A stretch of 64,000 nt of DNA from Streptomyces sp. NBC_01217 (lineage in GTDB: Bacteria > Actinomycetota > Actinomycetes > Streptomycetales > Streptomycetaceae). The stretch is from the NCBI RefSeq assembly GCF_035994185.1, contig NZ_CP108538.1, forward strand, positions 8,125,501 to 8,189,500, written 5' to 3'. The translations under genes were made by a program, and so were the position numbers. This document shows, in pieces, positions 17,647-26,348 of the stretch. The notes beneath the pieces are model-generated. The model was not told the origin of the DNA, searched no databases, and worked only from the letters and a program-made list of their open reading frames with translations. The stretch's first letter is position 1. Every line of letters starts with the position of its first letter.

Positions 17647-18923
17647 CAGTTGGTCCTCCAGACGGCGATGCGCCAGCGCGAGATCCAGCCGGTCAGCAGG
17701 CCCGCGACCAGTCCGGTGAGAACCAGCACACCCAGCAGCCACCAGCCGCGGCCGAGACCGAACGCGGCGACATCGGCCGCCTCGTCCGGGGCGTCCACCA
17801 CGTCCACGGTCAGCTCGACCGGCATGCCCGGCGCGGTCTTCACCGAGGCGGGGGCCGAGAAGGAGTTGCTGACCTGGAGGCAGACGGTCTCGGCGGCGGG
17901 CTTGTCGCCGCTGTCCGTGCCGTCCTGCTCCGCCTTCGGGTAACGCAGGCCGGAGGAGATCGCATCGGTGCGGCCGGTGCCGGACTCCGAGCCCCGGACG
18001 ATCTCGCGGCCGTGTACGGTCACCGCGCGCAGCAGCACGCCGTAGTCATTGTTCACGGCACGGTCCGCGGACACACTGACCGAGGCGCGCAGTTCCTCAC
18101 CGGGCAGCACGTCCACCCGGTACCAGCGGTGCTCGCCGAACTTCTCCCGGTCGGTGTACAGGCCCGGCTTGAGCTGGGGTGCCGCGGAGCAGCGGTCCGC
18201 GCCCTCGGTCGCCACGGGCGTGACGACGGGCTCGGCGGCCCGGTCCACCAACTGCTTCACACGGCCGGAGAGTTCATCGGTGTGCTGGACGGCGGTGTAG
18301 GTGCCGCCGGTGGCCTCGGCGATGCAGGTCAGCTGCTCGCGGATCTTCGTGTTCGGCACCAGGCCCAGGGTGTCGATGACGAGGTGGATGCCACGGGCCG
18401 CGATGTCGCGTGCCACCTCGCACGGGTCGAGCGGGCCGCAGGTGTCCTCGCCGTCGGTGATCAGCACGATCCGGCGGGTGGAGTCACCGCCTTGGAGGTC
18501 GTCGGCGGCGCCGAGCAGGGCCGGGCCGATCGGGGTCCAGCCGGTGGGGGCCAGGGTGGCGACGGCGGTCTTCGCCTCGGTGCGGTCCAGGGGGCCGACC
18601 GGGTAGAGCTGCTTGGTGTCCTTGCAGCCGAGCTTGCGGTCATTGCCCGGGTAGTCGGCGCCGAGCGTCCGGATGCCGAGTTCCACCTGCTCGGGCACCG
18701 CGTCGAGGACCTCGTTGAACGCCTGCTTCGCCGCGGTCATCCGGGACTGGCCGTCGATGTCCCGGGCCCGCATCGAGCCGCTGACGTCGAGCACCAGCTC
18801 GACCTTGGGGGAGGCTTTGGCGGGGGTTTCATCGGCTGCGGCGGGGAGCGCCGTGCCGAGCCCGGCGGTCAGGGTGGCGAGCAGGATGCCCACCCCGACC
18901 GTCAGCCTTCTTCTTATGATCAT
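17646..18923 (-). CDS. Membrane-anchored von Willebrand factor A protein
   Basis: A 425-residue extracellular protein with a signal peptide (MIIRRRLTVGVGILLATLTAG), a vWA domain from about residue 40 to 235, a beta-rich region, and a C-terminal membrane helix (WWLLGVLVLTGLVAGLLTG) with a basic cytoplasmic end. The metal-ion-dependent adhesion site is intact: DVSGSM supplies DxSxS, TGWTPIGPAL supplies the Thr, and ITDGEDTC supplies the Asp. Such domains bind protein ligands through Mg2+. It is the first gene of a two-gene operon with a coupled secreted partner. A likely -10/-35 pair sits so close that the mRNA would be leaderless. The ligand is unknown. Confidence 0.85.
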   Translation of the reverse strand: MIIRRRLTVGVGILLATLTAGLGTALPAAADETPAKASPKVELVLDVSGSMRARDIDGQSRMTAAKQAFNEVLDAVPEQVELGIRTLGADYPGNDRKLGCKDTKQLYPVGPLDRTEAKTAVATLAPTGWTPIGPALLGAADDLQGGDSTRRIVLITDGEDTCGPLDPCEVARDIAARGIHLVIDTLGLVPNTKIREQLTCIAEATGGTYTAVQHTDELSGRVKQLVDRAAEPVVTPVATEGADRCSAAPQLKPGLYTDREKFGEHRWYRVDVLPGEELRASVSVSADRAVNNDYGVLLRAVTVHGREIVRGSESGTGRTDAISSGLRYPKAEQDGTDSGDKPAAETVCLQVSNSFSAPASVKTAPGMPVELTVDVVDAPDEAADVAAFGLGRGWWLLGVLVLTGLVAGLLTGWISRWRIAVWRTN

Positions 18924-18929
18924 CGCCGG

Positions 18930-18959
18930 ATACTAGTGAAGATCGCATCGCTTACCCAA
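18930..18959 (-). promoter_or_regulatory. Predicted promoter giving a leaderless vWA transcript
   Basis: On the minus strand TTGGGT (18959-18954), an 18-base spacer and TAGTAT (18935-18930) precede the ATG at 18923 by only 6 bases, so transcription would start at or next to the start codon. No ribosome-binding site is visible. No further gene is seen between here and the xylB stop at 19058. Confidence 0.5.
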
Positions 18960-19057
18960 ACCGGTCCGGAGACGGCCGGAGGGCCGTCCCCCGGGCCGGC
19001 CGAAGGGAAGTGACAGCCAGTCAGTGCGCCTTGCGGGGTGTGGTGGCGTAACGGGGG

Positions 19058-20551
19058 TCAGACCCCGCCCAGCAAGGGGCCCGCAGCACGTTCCAGTGCC
19101 GAGGCGACCCGCTGCCACGTGGCCGTGTCCCGCTGGACGGCGGGCAGTTGGACATCCTCACCCGTGTCCTCGTCGGTGTGCCAGCCGGCGGCGATCGCGA
19201 CCGGGTCCTCGCCGCCGGCCGCCGCGGCGGCCAGTGCCGCCGCGCCGAGAGCCACCAGTTCGCCGCTGCCGGGCACGATCACCGGACGGCCGGAGAGCCG
19301 CTGTACCGTCTCCACCCAGACGCGCCCCTGGGCGCCGCCGCCGATCAGCCGCAGCGGCCGGCCGGCCACCTCGGGGTCGGCCGGGTCGAGGCCGCAGGCC
19401 CGCAGGAGTTCATCGAGCGCGCGCAGCACGGTGAAGGCCGCGCCCTCGTAGGCGGCGCCCAGGAGTTGCTGCGGGGTCGTGTCGTGCCGGATGCCGGTGA
19501 GCAGGCCGGCGGCGGTGGGCAGATCGGGGGTGCGCTCGCCGTCGAGGTAGGGGAGGAACACCGCCTCGCCGCCGGGGGCCGCGTCGTTGCGGTCCAGGCC
19601 GAGCAGTGCGGCGACCTTGTCCACGGCGAGCGTGCAGTTGAGGGTGCAGGCCAGCGGGAGGTACGTACCGTCCGCCCCGGCGAAGCCGGAGAGCGCGGTG
19701 GACGCGGGCCGGGTCCGGGAGGCGGCGAAGACCGTTCCCGAGGTGCCGAGGCTGAGCACGGGGTGGTCCAGCAGTCCGGCCCCGCCCAGCCCGAGGCCGA
19801 TGGCGGCGCTCATGTTGTCCCCGGTGCCCGCGGCCACGGCGATGCCCGCGGGCAGGCCGAGCGCATCGGCCGCTTCGGCGGTCAGCGAGCCGACGCGGCT
19901 CGCGCCGGTCTCGGCCACCTCCGGCAGCAATGCGGCGTCCAGGCCCAGGAGTTCGAGCAGTTCGGGGTCGTACGCACCGGTCGCGGTGGAGTACCAGCCG
20001 GTGCCCGAGGCGTCACCGGGGTCGGTGACGGCCGTGCCCGCGAGGCGTTCGGTCAGGAAGTCGTGAGGGAGGCGGACGGCCGCGGCCGCGGTGGCGGTCT
20101 CCGGTTCGTTCTCGCGCAGCCACTGCCACTTCGTCGCGGTGATGGAGGCCACCGGTACGGTTCCGGTCCGCGCCGTCCAGGCGTCGGGCCCGCCCAGCGC
20201 CGCGGTGAGGGCGGCGGCCTGCGGGGCGGAGCGGGTGTCGTTCCAGAGCATCGCGGGGCGCAGCGGACGCCCCTCCCGGTCGAGGACGACCAGCCCGTGC
20301 TGCTGCCCGGCGACCGCGATGCCGGTCACGGCGCAGGCGGCGACGCCGGATTCCTTCAGCCCGGCGGCGACGGCGTCGCGCAGCGCCTGCCACCACACCT
20401 CCGGGTCGCTCTCGCGGGCACCCGCCTCGCCGGTGACGACATGCGGTGCCCGGCCGACGGCGAGCAGCCGTCCGGTGCCGGCGTCGACGAAGGCGGCTTT
20501 GGTGGACTGCGTGGAGCTGTCCACACCGATGACGACGGTACGCGGCGGCAT
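19058..20551 (-). CDS. xylB: Xylulokinase
   Basis: FGGY-family kinase that phosphorylates D-xylulose to xylulose 5-phosphate for the pentose phosphate pathway, in the cytoplasm. The 497-residue protein opens with the phosphate-binding loop VIGVDSSTQSTKA. RPAMLWNDTRS carries the catalytic aspartate (Asp in NDTR). VAAGTGDNMSAAIG, LSLGTSGTVFA and RLIGGGAQGRVW are the later FGGY nucleotide-site blocks. The ATG at 20551 has GAGG 7 bases upstream; an in-frame upstream ATG is poorly placed. The gene is divergent from xylA, with which it shares a 238-base control region containing two inverted repeats. The ROK repressor beyond xylA is the likely regulator. Confidence 0.93.
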   Translation of the reverse strand: MPPRTVVIGVDSSTQSTKAAFVDAGTGRLLAVGRAPHVVTGEAGARESDPEVWWQALRDAVAAGLKESGVAACAVTGIAVAGQQHGLVVLDREGRPLRPAMLWNDTRSAPQAAALTAALGGPDAWTARTGTVPVASITATKWQWLRENEPETATAAAAVRLPHDFLTERLAGTAVTDPGDASGTGWYSTATGAYDPELLELLGLDAALLPEVAETGASRVGSLTAEAADALGLPAGIAVAAGTGDNMSAAIGLGLGGAGLLDHPVLSLGTSGTVFAASRTRPASTALSGFAGADGTYLPLACTLNCTLAVDKVAALLGLDRNDAAPGGEAVFLPYLDGERTPDLPTAAGLLTGIRHDTTPQQLLGAAYEGAAFTVLRALDELLRACGLDPADPEVAGRPLRLIGGGAQGRVWVETVQRLSGRPVIVPGSGELVALGAAALAAAAAGGEDPVAIAAGWHTDEDTGEDVQLPAVQRDTATWQRVASALERAAGPLLGGV

Positions 20552-20602
20552 GGGTGACCTCATTCCTGATCCTGTACTGCGGAGGCTGGGCGCCGCCACG
20601 GA

Positions 20603-20666
20603 AATTTGATCGTACGGAAAACAAATTACGCGATCGACCCCATCCGGAACAGTGATCGCTCCGGAT
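20603..20666. promoter_or_regulatory. Candidate operators in the xylB-xylA divergent region
   Basis: Two inverted repeats lie between the divergent starts. The first is AATTTG, 13 bases, CAAATT (20603-20627), an AT-rich dyad of the general ROK/XylR kind. The second is ATCCGGA, 11 bases, TCCGGAT (20642-20666), with five T residues at 20666-20670. A shorter dyad, CATGA-4-TCATG, follows at 20706-20719. They probably bind the ROK regulator, but which of them does is not known. Confidence 0.5.
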
Positions 20667-20789
20667 TTTTGCCGACAGGGGGTTACGCGCCACGGATGCT
20701 CGGTGCATGATTAGTCATGACAGTAAACAAATAGGGTTCGGCCACCTCGACCGGTCATGGAACCCGACAGCACTGAAGGCGGCCAGACG

Positions 20790-21959
20790 ATGACGGAACG
20801 CTTCACGCCTACTCCCGACGACAAGTTCACCTTCGGACTGTGGACCGTGGGCTGGCAGGGGCGCGACCCCTTCGGCGACGCGACCCGTGCGGCGATCGAC
20901 CCGGTCGACACCGTGCAGCGGCTCGCGGAGCTCGGTGCGCACGGGGTGACATTCCACGACGACGACCTCATCCCGTTCGGCTCGACGGACACCGAGCGCG
21001 AGGGGATCGTGAAGCGGTTCCGGCAGGCGCTGGACGCGGCCGGACTCGTCGTCCCCATGGCGACGACCAACCTCTTCACCCACCCGGTGTTCAAGGACGG
21101 CGCCTTCACCGCCAACGACCGTGACGTACGCCGCTACGCCCTGCGCAAGACCCTGCGCAACATCGACCTCGCCGTCGAGCTCGGCGCCACCACCTATGTC
21201 GCCTGGGGCGGGCGCGAGGGCGCCGAGTCCGGCGCCGCCAAGGACATCCGCGTCGCCCTCGACCGGATGAAGGAAGCCTTCGACCTGCTCGGCGACTACG
21301 TCACCGAGCAGGGCTACGACCTGAAGTTCGCCATCGAGCCCAAGCCGAACGAGCCGCGCGGCGACATCCTGCTGCCGACCATCGGCCACGCCCTCGCCTT
21401 CATCGAGCGCCTGGAGCGCCCCGAGCTGGTCGGCGTCAACCCGGAGACCGGGCACGAGCAGATGGCCGGGCTGAACTTCCCGCACGGCATCGCGCAGGCG
21501 CTCTGGGCGGGCAAGCTCTTCCACATCGACCTGAACGGCCAGTCCGGCATCAAGTACGACCAGGACCTGCGCTTCGGCGCGGGTGACCTGCGCCAGGCGT
21601 TCTGGCTCGTCGACCTGCTGGAGACGGCCGGTTACCAGGGCCCGCGGCACTTCGACTTCAAGCCGCCGCGGACCGAGGACTACGACGGCGTCTGGGCCTC
21701 GGCCGCGGGCTGCATGCGCAACTACCTGATCCTCAAGGAGCGCGCCGCCGCCTTCCGCGCCGACCCGGCCGTGCAGGAGGCGCTGCGCGCGTCCCGGCTC
21801 GACGAGCTGGCCCGCCCCACCGCCGAGGACGGCGTGGCCGGACTGCTGGCCGACCGGTCGGCGTTCGAGGAGTTCGACGTGAACGCGGCGGCCGAGCGAG
21901 GCATGGCGTTCGAGGTCCTGGACCAGCTGGCGATGGACCACCTGCTCGGGGTCCGCTGA
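20790..21959 (+). CDS. xylA: Xylose isomerase
   Basis: Metal-dependent D-xylose (and D-glucose) isomerase, cytoplasmic, class I short form of 389 residues as in other Streptomyces. The catalytic His56 is in VTFHDDD. Metal ligands read Glu183 (FAIEPKPNE), Glu219 and His222 (ETGHEQ), Asp247 (HIDLNG), Asp257 and Asp259 (KYDQD), and Asp289 (FDFKPP). The WGGREG motif is present. The ATG at 20790 is preferred over one 33 bases upstream because GAAGG lies about 10 bases before it and homology begins here. It is divergent from xylB and followed by an 18-bp hairpin, then the ROK regulator. It would take up xylose released by the GH31 alpha-xylosidase. Confidence 0.96.
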   Translation: MTERFTPTPDDKFTFGLWTVGWQGRDPFGDATRAAIDPVDTVQRLAELGAHGVTFHDDDLIPFGSTDTEREGIVKRFRQALDAAGLVVPMATTNLFTHPVFKDGAFTANDRDVRRYALRKTLRNIDLAVELGATTYVAWGGREGAESGAAKDIRVALDRMKEAFDLLGDYVTEQGYDLKFAIEPKPNEPRGDILLPTIGHALAFIERLERPELVGVNPETGHEQMAGLNFPHGIAQALWAGKLFHIDLNGQSGIKYDQDLRFGAGDLRQAFWLVDLLETAGYQGPRHFDFKPPRTEDYDGVWASAAGCMRNYLILKERAAAFRADPAVQEALRASRLDELARPTAEDGVAGLLADRSAFEEFDVNAAAERGMAFEVLDQLAMDHLLGVR

Positions 21960-21984
21960 CCCCGGCCAGCGAAGACGCGGGACC

Positions 21985-22025
21985 ACGGGTGTGGGCCGGA
22001 CACCGGATGTCCGGCCCACACCCGT
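21985..22025 (+). terminator. Terminator between xylA and the ROK regulator
   Basis: A perfect 18-bp stem (arms 21985-22002 and 22008-22025, left arm ACGGGTGTGGGCCGGACA) with a 5-base loop starts 25 bases after the xylA stop. It suggests that the regulator has its own promoter. Confidence 0.85.
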
Positions 22026-22120
22026 TCGGCGGCTCACCGGCTCTCAGGAGCTCGTCGCCTCACAGGACTGATCGCTCACAGGCCGGATCGCACATGGGAT
22101 CGCATAGGGTCGGATCCAAT

Positions 22121-23368
22121 ATGAAGACCAACCTCACACCGCTGGGGCCCAAGGCCGACAAGGACACCGTGCGCCGGAGCAACCTCAGTCTGGTGCTGAG
22201 GGCCGTCCGTGACGAGCGCGAGGGCGAGGCGACCCGGGCCGGGGTCGCCGCGCGGGTGGGGCTGACGCGGGCCGCGGTGTCCTCGCTGGTCGAGCAGCTC
22301 ATCGACATAGGATTCCTCACCGAGTCCGGCAAGACCTTCAGCGGGCAGGCGGGCCGCCCCGGGACCGCGCTCAAGGTGGCGCGCACGGGGCCCGCCGGGC
22401 TGGGCGTGGAGATCAACATCGACTATGTGTCGGTGTGTGTCGTCGACCTGGCGGGCACCGGCCGGGTACGGCTCACCGAGCACCTCGACAACCGCGGCGC
22501 ACCGCCCGCCCAGGTGCTGGCGCGGGCGGCCGGGATCGCGGCGCGCACCCTGGAGTCGGCCCGCGAGCAGGAACTCCTCCCGGTCGGCGTGGCGCTCGCT
22601 TTGCCCGGCCTGGTCTCCGGCGGCGCGGTGCGCCAGGCACCCAACCTGGGCTGGAACCATGTTCCGGCCGAGGCGCTCTTCGCCTCCTCGCTCGCCGCCG
22701 AGCGGCCCGGTCATGCGGCGCTGCCGGTGAATTCGGAGAACGAGGCCAATCTGGCGGCGCTGGCCGAACTCTGGTTCGGCGGACTCGGCACGGTCCGCAG
22801 CTTCCTCTATCTGACGGGCGAGATCGGCGTCGGCGGTGCCCTGGTCATCGACGGTGAACTCCTGCGCGGGGCGCACGGGTTCGCCGGGGAGATCGGGCAT
22901 GTGGTGGTGGACGCGGAGGGACCGCAGTGCCGGTGCGGCTCGCGCGGCTGCCTGGAGCAGTATGCGGGACAGACGGCGCTCCTGCGGGCCGCCGGGATCG
23001 AGGAGACCGGCAGCGGCTCCGGGGTGGCCGAGCTGGAACGGCGCGCCCGGGCCGGGGACGAGCGGGCGGTGGCCGCTGTCGGGGAGGCGGGCCGGATGCT
23101 GGGGCGGGTGCTGTCGGGGACGGTGAATCTGATCGACCCGGACGCGGTGGTGCTCGGCGGGATATACCGGAACCTGATGCCGTGGCTGTCTCCGCCCGCC
23201 GACGAGGAGCTGACCGGCCGGGTGGTCTCCGGGCTCTGGTCCCCGGGGAGCGGCCGGCTGCGCGCCTCGTCCGTCGCGGGTGACGCGGCGCGGGGAGCCG
23301 CGGCACTGGTGATGACGGCGGTACTGGCCGACCCGGTGGCATACGCGGGCAGCCGCGAAACCGGCTGA
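22121..23368 (+). CDS. xylR: ROK-family transcriptional repressor (XylR-like)
   Basis: Sugar-responsive repressor of 415 residues: an N-terminal winged helix (RRSNLSLVLRAV to GVAARVGLTRAAVSSLVEQLI, about residues 18-65) fused to a ROK sugar-kinase-like domain. The ROK zinc/sugar signature is complete: GHVVVDAEGPQCRCGSRGCLE contains CxCGxxGCxE, and EIGVGG with NLIDPDAVVLGG are further family blocks. Its position next to xylA/xylB makes it the likely xylose-operon repressor; the symbol rests on context. Start choice is uncertain. ATG at 22121 begins MKTNLTPLGPK with only a weak GGGTCGGA ahead; an ATG at 22094 is an alternative. It converges on the DUF305 operon across a hairpin. Confidence 0.88.
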   Translation: MKTNLTPLGPKADKDTVRRSNLSLVLRAVRDEREGEATRAGVAARVGLTRAAVSSLVEQLIDIGFLTESGKTFSGQAGRPGTALKVARTGPAGLGVEINIDYVSVCVVDLAGTGRVRLTEHLDNRGAPPAQVLARAAGIAARTLESAREQELLPVGVALALPGLVSGGAVRQAPNLGWNHVPAEALFASSLAAERPGHAALPVNSENEANLAALAELWFGGLGTVRSFLYLTGEIGVGGALVIDGELLRGAHGFAGEIGHVVVDAEGPQCRCGSRGCLEQYAGQTALLRAAGIEETGSGSGVAELERRARAGDERAVAAVGEAGRMLGRVLSGTVNLIDPDAVVLGGIYRNLMPWLSPPADEELTGRVVSGLWSPGSGRLRASSVAGDAARGAAALVMTAVLADPVAYAGSRETG

Positions 23369-23450
23369 TCCGCACGAGCGGGCCCGGACCTGGCAGTCGG
23401 CCCGCCCGCACGGGTACGGACCGGACGACGTTCGCCGACCCGTGGCAGGG

Positions 23451-23495
23451 CGGCGACCGTGCGCGGCAGAGCGAACCCGCCACGCACGGTCGCCG
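23451..23495. terminator. Bidirectional terminator between ROK and DUF305 genes
   Basis: A perfect 13-bp inverted repeat (CGGCGACCGTGCG at 23451-23463, CGCACGGTCGCCG at 23483-23495) with a 19-base loop between converging genes. Confidence 0.7.
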
Positions 23496-23508
23496 GAACG
23501 TACGGCAC

Positions 23509-24153
23509 TCAGGCCGCCGAACCGCGCTCCCTCAGCATGTCCGCCATGAGCGCGATCTCCGACTGCTGTCCCCGGGCCATGCCCGCCGCCAGGTTCCGGA
23601 TCTCATCGGTGCCGGCCGCGGTGGCCGCCGCCTGTGCCATCTCCGCACCTGCTCGGTGGTGCGCGGTCATCAGCCTCAGGTACAGCACCTCCGAGGCCCT
23701 GCCCTTCGCCGCCCGCAGTGCGTCGAGCTCTGTGTCGGTCGCCATGCCCGGCATCAGCGACCCGTCGCCCTTGTGCGCGACGGTGTGCCCCATCCACTGC
23801 ATGGGAGGAGCGCTGGACGACTTCGCCCTGCCCCACATCTCCAGCCAGCCGAGCATCATGCCGCGCTGATTGGCCTGGGTGTTGATGACGTCGTACGCGA
23901 GCCGGCGCACCGCCACGTCGGAGGTGCGGTCTCGGACGATGAACGACATCTCGACCGCCTGCTGATGGTGGACCGACATGTCGCGGGCGAACCCGACGTC
24001 GGCCGACGTGCCCGAGGGCGCGGCCGCCGCGGCGGCGGAGCCCGCGGATGACGAAGGCCGCACGAGCATCAGCACGACCAGGCCCAGAGCCAGCAGCAGC
24101 ACCACACCGCCCGCCGCGACCATCGGGCGCGAGGAGCGGACCGCGGACGTCAC
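23509..24153 (-). CDS. DUF305 ferritin-like protein, membrane-anchored
   Basis: A 214-residue protein with an N-terminal signal anchor (MVAAGGVVLLLALGLVVLMLV) and two DUF305 helical repeats. Each repeat carries a His-His plus Glu-Met motif: VHHQQAVEMSFI and AHHRAGAEMAQA. The fold is a ferritin-like four-helix bundle, and the paired His/Glu/Met suggest metal binding outside the membrane; copper is often proposed for neighbours of such genes. The GTG start overlaps the stop of DUF3105 as GTGA, so the two are coupled. The metal and the role are not established. Confidence 0.83.
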   Translation of the reverse strand: MTSAVRSSRPMVAAGGVVLLLALGLVVLMLVRPSSSAGSAAAAAAPSGTSADVGFARDMSVHHQQAVEMSFIVRDRTSDVAVRRLAYDVINTQANQRGMMLGWLEMWGRAKSSSAPPMQWMGHTVAHKGDGSLMPGMATDTELDALRAAKGRASEVLYLRLMTAHHRAGAEMAQAAATAAGTDEIRNLAAGMARGQQSEIALMADMLRERGSAA

Positions 24154-24800
24154 TGGGCGACCCCGCCGGTGCAGGCCGCGCCCGGCTCGGGGGTCTGCGG
24201 CCCCTGCACGTACTTGGTGAAGAACTGCTCCACGCGCGTATCGGTGGCACTCGACACCGTCACCTGCGTGCCCCAGGCGCTGAGCACGAGAGGGGCGGCC
24301 TGGTCCTCCACCGGGCTCATCAGGGAGTACGGCGTCGCCTTCACCCGCTCCCCGAGCTTCTCGATGTCGGCCGGCTTCGCCTTGCTCGTGTACGTGACCC
24401 AGACCGCGCCGTGCTCCAGGGAGTGGACGGCGTTCTCCTTCGGTATCGCCTTGGTGTAGACGTCGGCGTCGCAGTTCATCCACACCGGGCTGTGATCGCC
24501 GCCGACCGGCGGGTTCATCGGGTAGTCGACCTGCTTGTCGACATGGTTCTGGGAGAGCTTGTCCCAGGTCCGCTCGCCCTGGACGGGCGAGGACTTGGCC
24601 TCGGTCTCGGCCTGTTCCTTGCCGTTCGCGGCGGACATCAGATAGCCGCCACCGGCGACGAGCGCGGCGATCACGGCGACGGAGGCGGTGATGGTGATGA
24701 TGCGGCTGCGCCGCTCGCGGGCCCGCTCCTTGCGGCGGGCCTCCTCCAGCTTGGCGCGGCGTGCGGCGGCAGGGGTGTTCTGCTTCTTGGCGGAAGCCAT
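24150..24800 (-). CDS. DUF3105 membrane protein
   Basis: A 216-residue protein with a highly charged N-terminal tail (KLEEARRKERARERRSR), one membrane helix (IITITASVAVIAALVAGGGYL) and an extracytoplasmic DUF3105 domain. The family blocks are VDYPMNPPVGGDHSPVWMNCD and ENAVHSLEHGAVWVTY, with histidines and a cysteine that could bind metal. The ATG at 24800 has GAAGGA 9 bases upstream. It sits second in a three-gene run, after a small exported protein and before the coupled DUF305 gene. Actinobacteria often keep DUF3105 and DUF305 together; the function is unknown. Confidence 0.85.
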   Translation of the reverse strand: MASAKKQNTPAAARRAKLEEARRKERARERRSRIITITASVAVIAALVAGGGYLMSAANGKEQAETEAKSSPVQGERTWDKLSQNHVDKQVDYPMNPPVGGDHSPVWMNCDADVYTKAIPKENAVHSLEHGAVWVTYTSKAKPADIEKLGERVKATPYSLMSPVEDQAAPLVLSAWGTQVTVSSATDTRVEQFFTKYVQGPQTPEPGAACTGGVAQ

Positions 24801-24886
24801 GGGAAGTCGTCCTTCGGTTCAGCGAGACTGACGGGGTGCAGGGCATGCGGGAGCGTCCTCGGTGTCCCGAGGAACGGGCCCTGCCT

Positions 24887-25354
24887 CTAGATCCGTTGAA
24901 CCTGCAGACGGAGATGGTCGACTTCCCGCACGGCGTCGTTGGACGGGCCGCGGATCGCGGCGGCGCCGGTGAGCGGGGCCAGGGGAGCCGTGACGGTCGG
25001 CCCGGGAAGGGTCACGGGCGCGCTCTGGCCGGGGAGTACGACGGGTGTCGCGTGCTCGGAGGTTCCGTGGCACGAACTGCCGAGGCCCCGGTCGTCCGGC
25101 GCATGGGCCACCACGGCCCGTACGACAACGGGCTGCGCGGGTGACATGGCCCGGGCGGCGGCCGTAGCGCGGTCGCCGGACTGATCCGCGAAGAAGCCCG
25201 GGGCCGGCATCCGGTGCGCGGACGAGTCCGGGGCCGCGACCGAGCAGCACGAGACCATGGCGAGCAGCACGAACAGCTGGCCGAGAACGGCCGGCGCGAG
25301 GGCGCTGTGCCGTCGTCGGTGTGTCCGTTCGCTCGGGCTGTTCATCGCCGCCAT
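24887..25354 (-). CDS. Small exported protein upstream of DUF3105
   Basis: A 155-residue protein, probably secreted or membrane-anchored. It has a basic start (SERTHRRRHSAL), a hydrophobic stretch (LAPAVLGQLFVLLAMVSCC), then a low-complexity Ala/Pro/Val-rich region without a recognised domain. A pair of cysteines follows the hydrophobic core, but the surrounding residues are not a clean lipobox. The start is uncertain: ATG at 25354 or 25345, neither with a strong ribosome-binding site. It probably begins the DUF3105/DUF305 operon. It is divergent from the LURP-one-like gene, with 93 bases between the two starts. Confidence 0.55.
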   Translation of the reverse strand: MAAMNSPSERTHRRRHSALAPAVLGQLFVLLAMVSCCSVAAPDSSAHRMPAPGFFADQSGDRATAAARAMSPAQPVVVRAVVAHAPDDRGLGSSCHGTSEHATPVVLPGQSAPVTLPGPTVTAPLAPLTGAAAIRGPSNDAVREVDHLRLQVQRI

Positions 25355-25447
25355 CGTACGTGGTGTGTGAAGTTTCAATGAGGGGCGGTTGCTGTGGATG
25401 TGCGGGATGGGGCCTCGGCTGTCGGAGGGGCGGGATAGTGTGCCCCG

Positions 25448-26299
25448 GTGACAACGCACTCGAACATATCTGCGGGATGGTATCCGGATCCGCACGGCGC
25501 GCCTCAGCTGCTGCGCTACTGGGACGGTTCGCAATGGACCGAACACACCAACCCGGCCGGCGGGCAGCAGCCCCAGGCCGCGGCCCAGGCGCCCGCTCAG
25601 GCCCAGATGCCCGCTCAGGCGCAGGCTCACATGCCTCAGCAGCAGGCCGCCCACCAGCAGCCCGGTGTTCCGCCCCAGCAGGGCGCCGCTCCCGGCGCGG
25701 GCTCGCTCTTCAACCAGCAGGTCCTGGTCGTGAACCAGAAGGCCAAGCTGATCGAGGTGACGAACGAGTACAGCGTCTTCGACCAGCAGGGCAACACCAT
25801 CGGCTCGGTCGTCCAGGTCGGCCAGAGCGCGCTGCGCAAGGTGCTGCGGTTCGTGTCCAGCATCGACCAGTACCTCACCCACAGGCTGGAGATCCGTGAC
25901 GCGTACGGTCAGCCGCAGCTCCTGCTGACGCGCCCGGCGAAGTTCATCAAGTCCAGGGTCATCGTGCAGCGCCCCGACGGGCAGCCCGTCGGTGAGATCG
26001 TCCAGCAGAACGCCATCGGCAAGATCAACTTCGCGATCATGGTGGACGGACAGCGGATCGGCGCGATCAAGGCGGAGAACTGGCGCGCCTGGAACTTCGC
26101 GATCGTCGACCACAACGACGCCGAGATAGCCCGGATCACCAAGACCTGGGAAGGCCTCGCGAAGACGCTGTTCACCACGGCGGACAACTATGTGCTGCAG
26201 ATCCACTACCAGCTGCCCGAGCCGCTGCTGAGCCTCGTCGTCGCGACGGCACTGACCGTGGACACCGCCCTCAAGCAGGACGCCCGCGGTCTCGGCTGA
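25448..26299 (+). CDS. DUF2510 plus LURP-one/scramblase-like protein
   Basis: A 283-residue protein in three parts. Residues 9-40 form a DUF2510 motif (GWYPDPHGAPQLLRYWDGSQWTEHT split by a few residues). A Gln/Ala/Pro-rich linker follows to about residue 85. The rest is a LURP-one / phospholipid-scramblase-like beta barrel (LVVNQKAKLIEVTNEYSVFD, RFVSSIDQYLTHRLEIRD, FAIVDHNDAEIARITK). Such proteins are predicted to bind lipids or sit at the membrane. The C-terminal segment LLSLVVATALTVDTAL is hydrophobic. The start is GTG at 25448, without a strong ribosome-binding site nearby. No operon partner; the role is unknown. Confidence 0.85.
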   Translation: MTTHSNISAGWYPDPHGAPQLLRYWDGSQWTEHTNPAGGQQPQAAAQAPAQAQMPAQAQAHMPQQQAAHQQPGVPPQQGAAPGAGSLFNQQVLVVNQKAKLIEVTNEYSVFDQQGNTIGSVVQVGQSALRKVLRFVSSIDQYLTHRLEIRDAYGQPQLLLTRPAKFIKSRVIVQRPDGQPVGEIVQQNAIGKINFAIMVDGQRIGAIKAENWRAWNFAIVDHNDAEIARITKTWEGLAKTLFTTADNYVLQIHYQLPEPLLSLVVATALTVDTALKQDARGLG

Positions 26300-26348
26300 C
26301 GCGGGCAAGGCGGCCGTCGGCCGATCGGCGCGGGGCCGGTGAGCCCGG

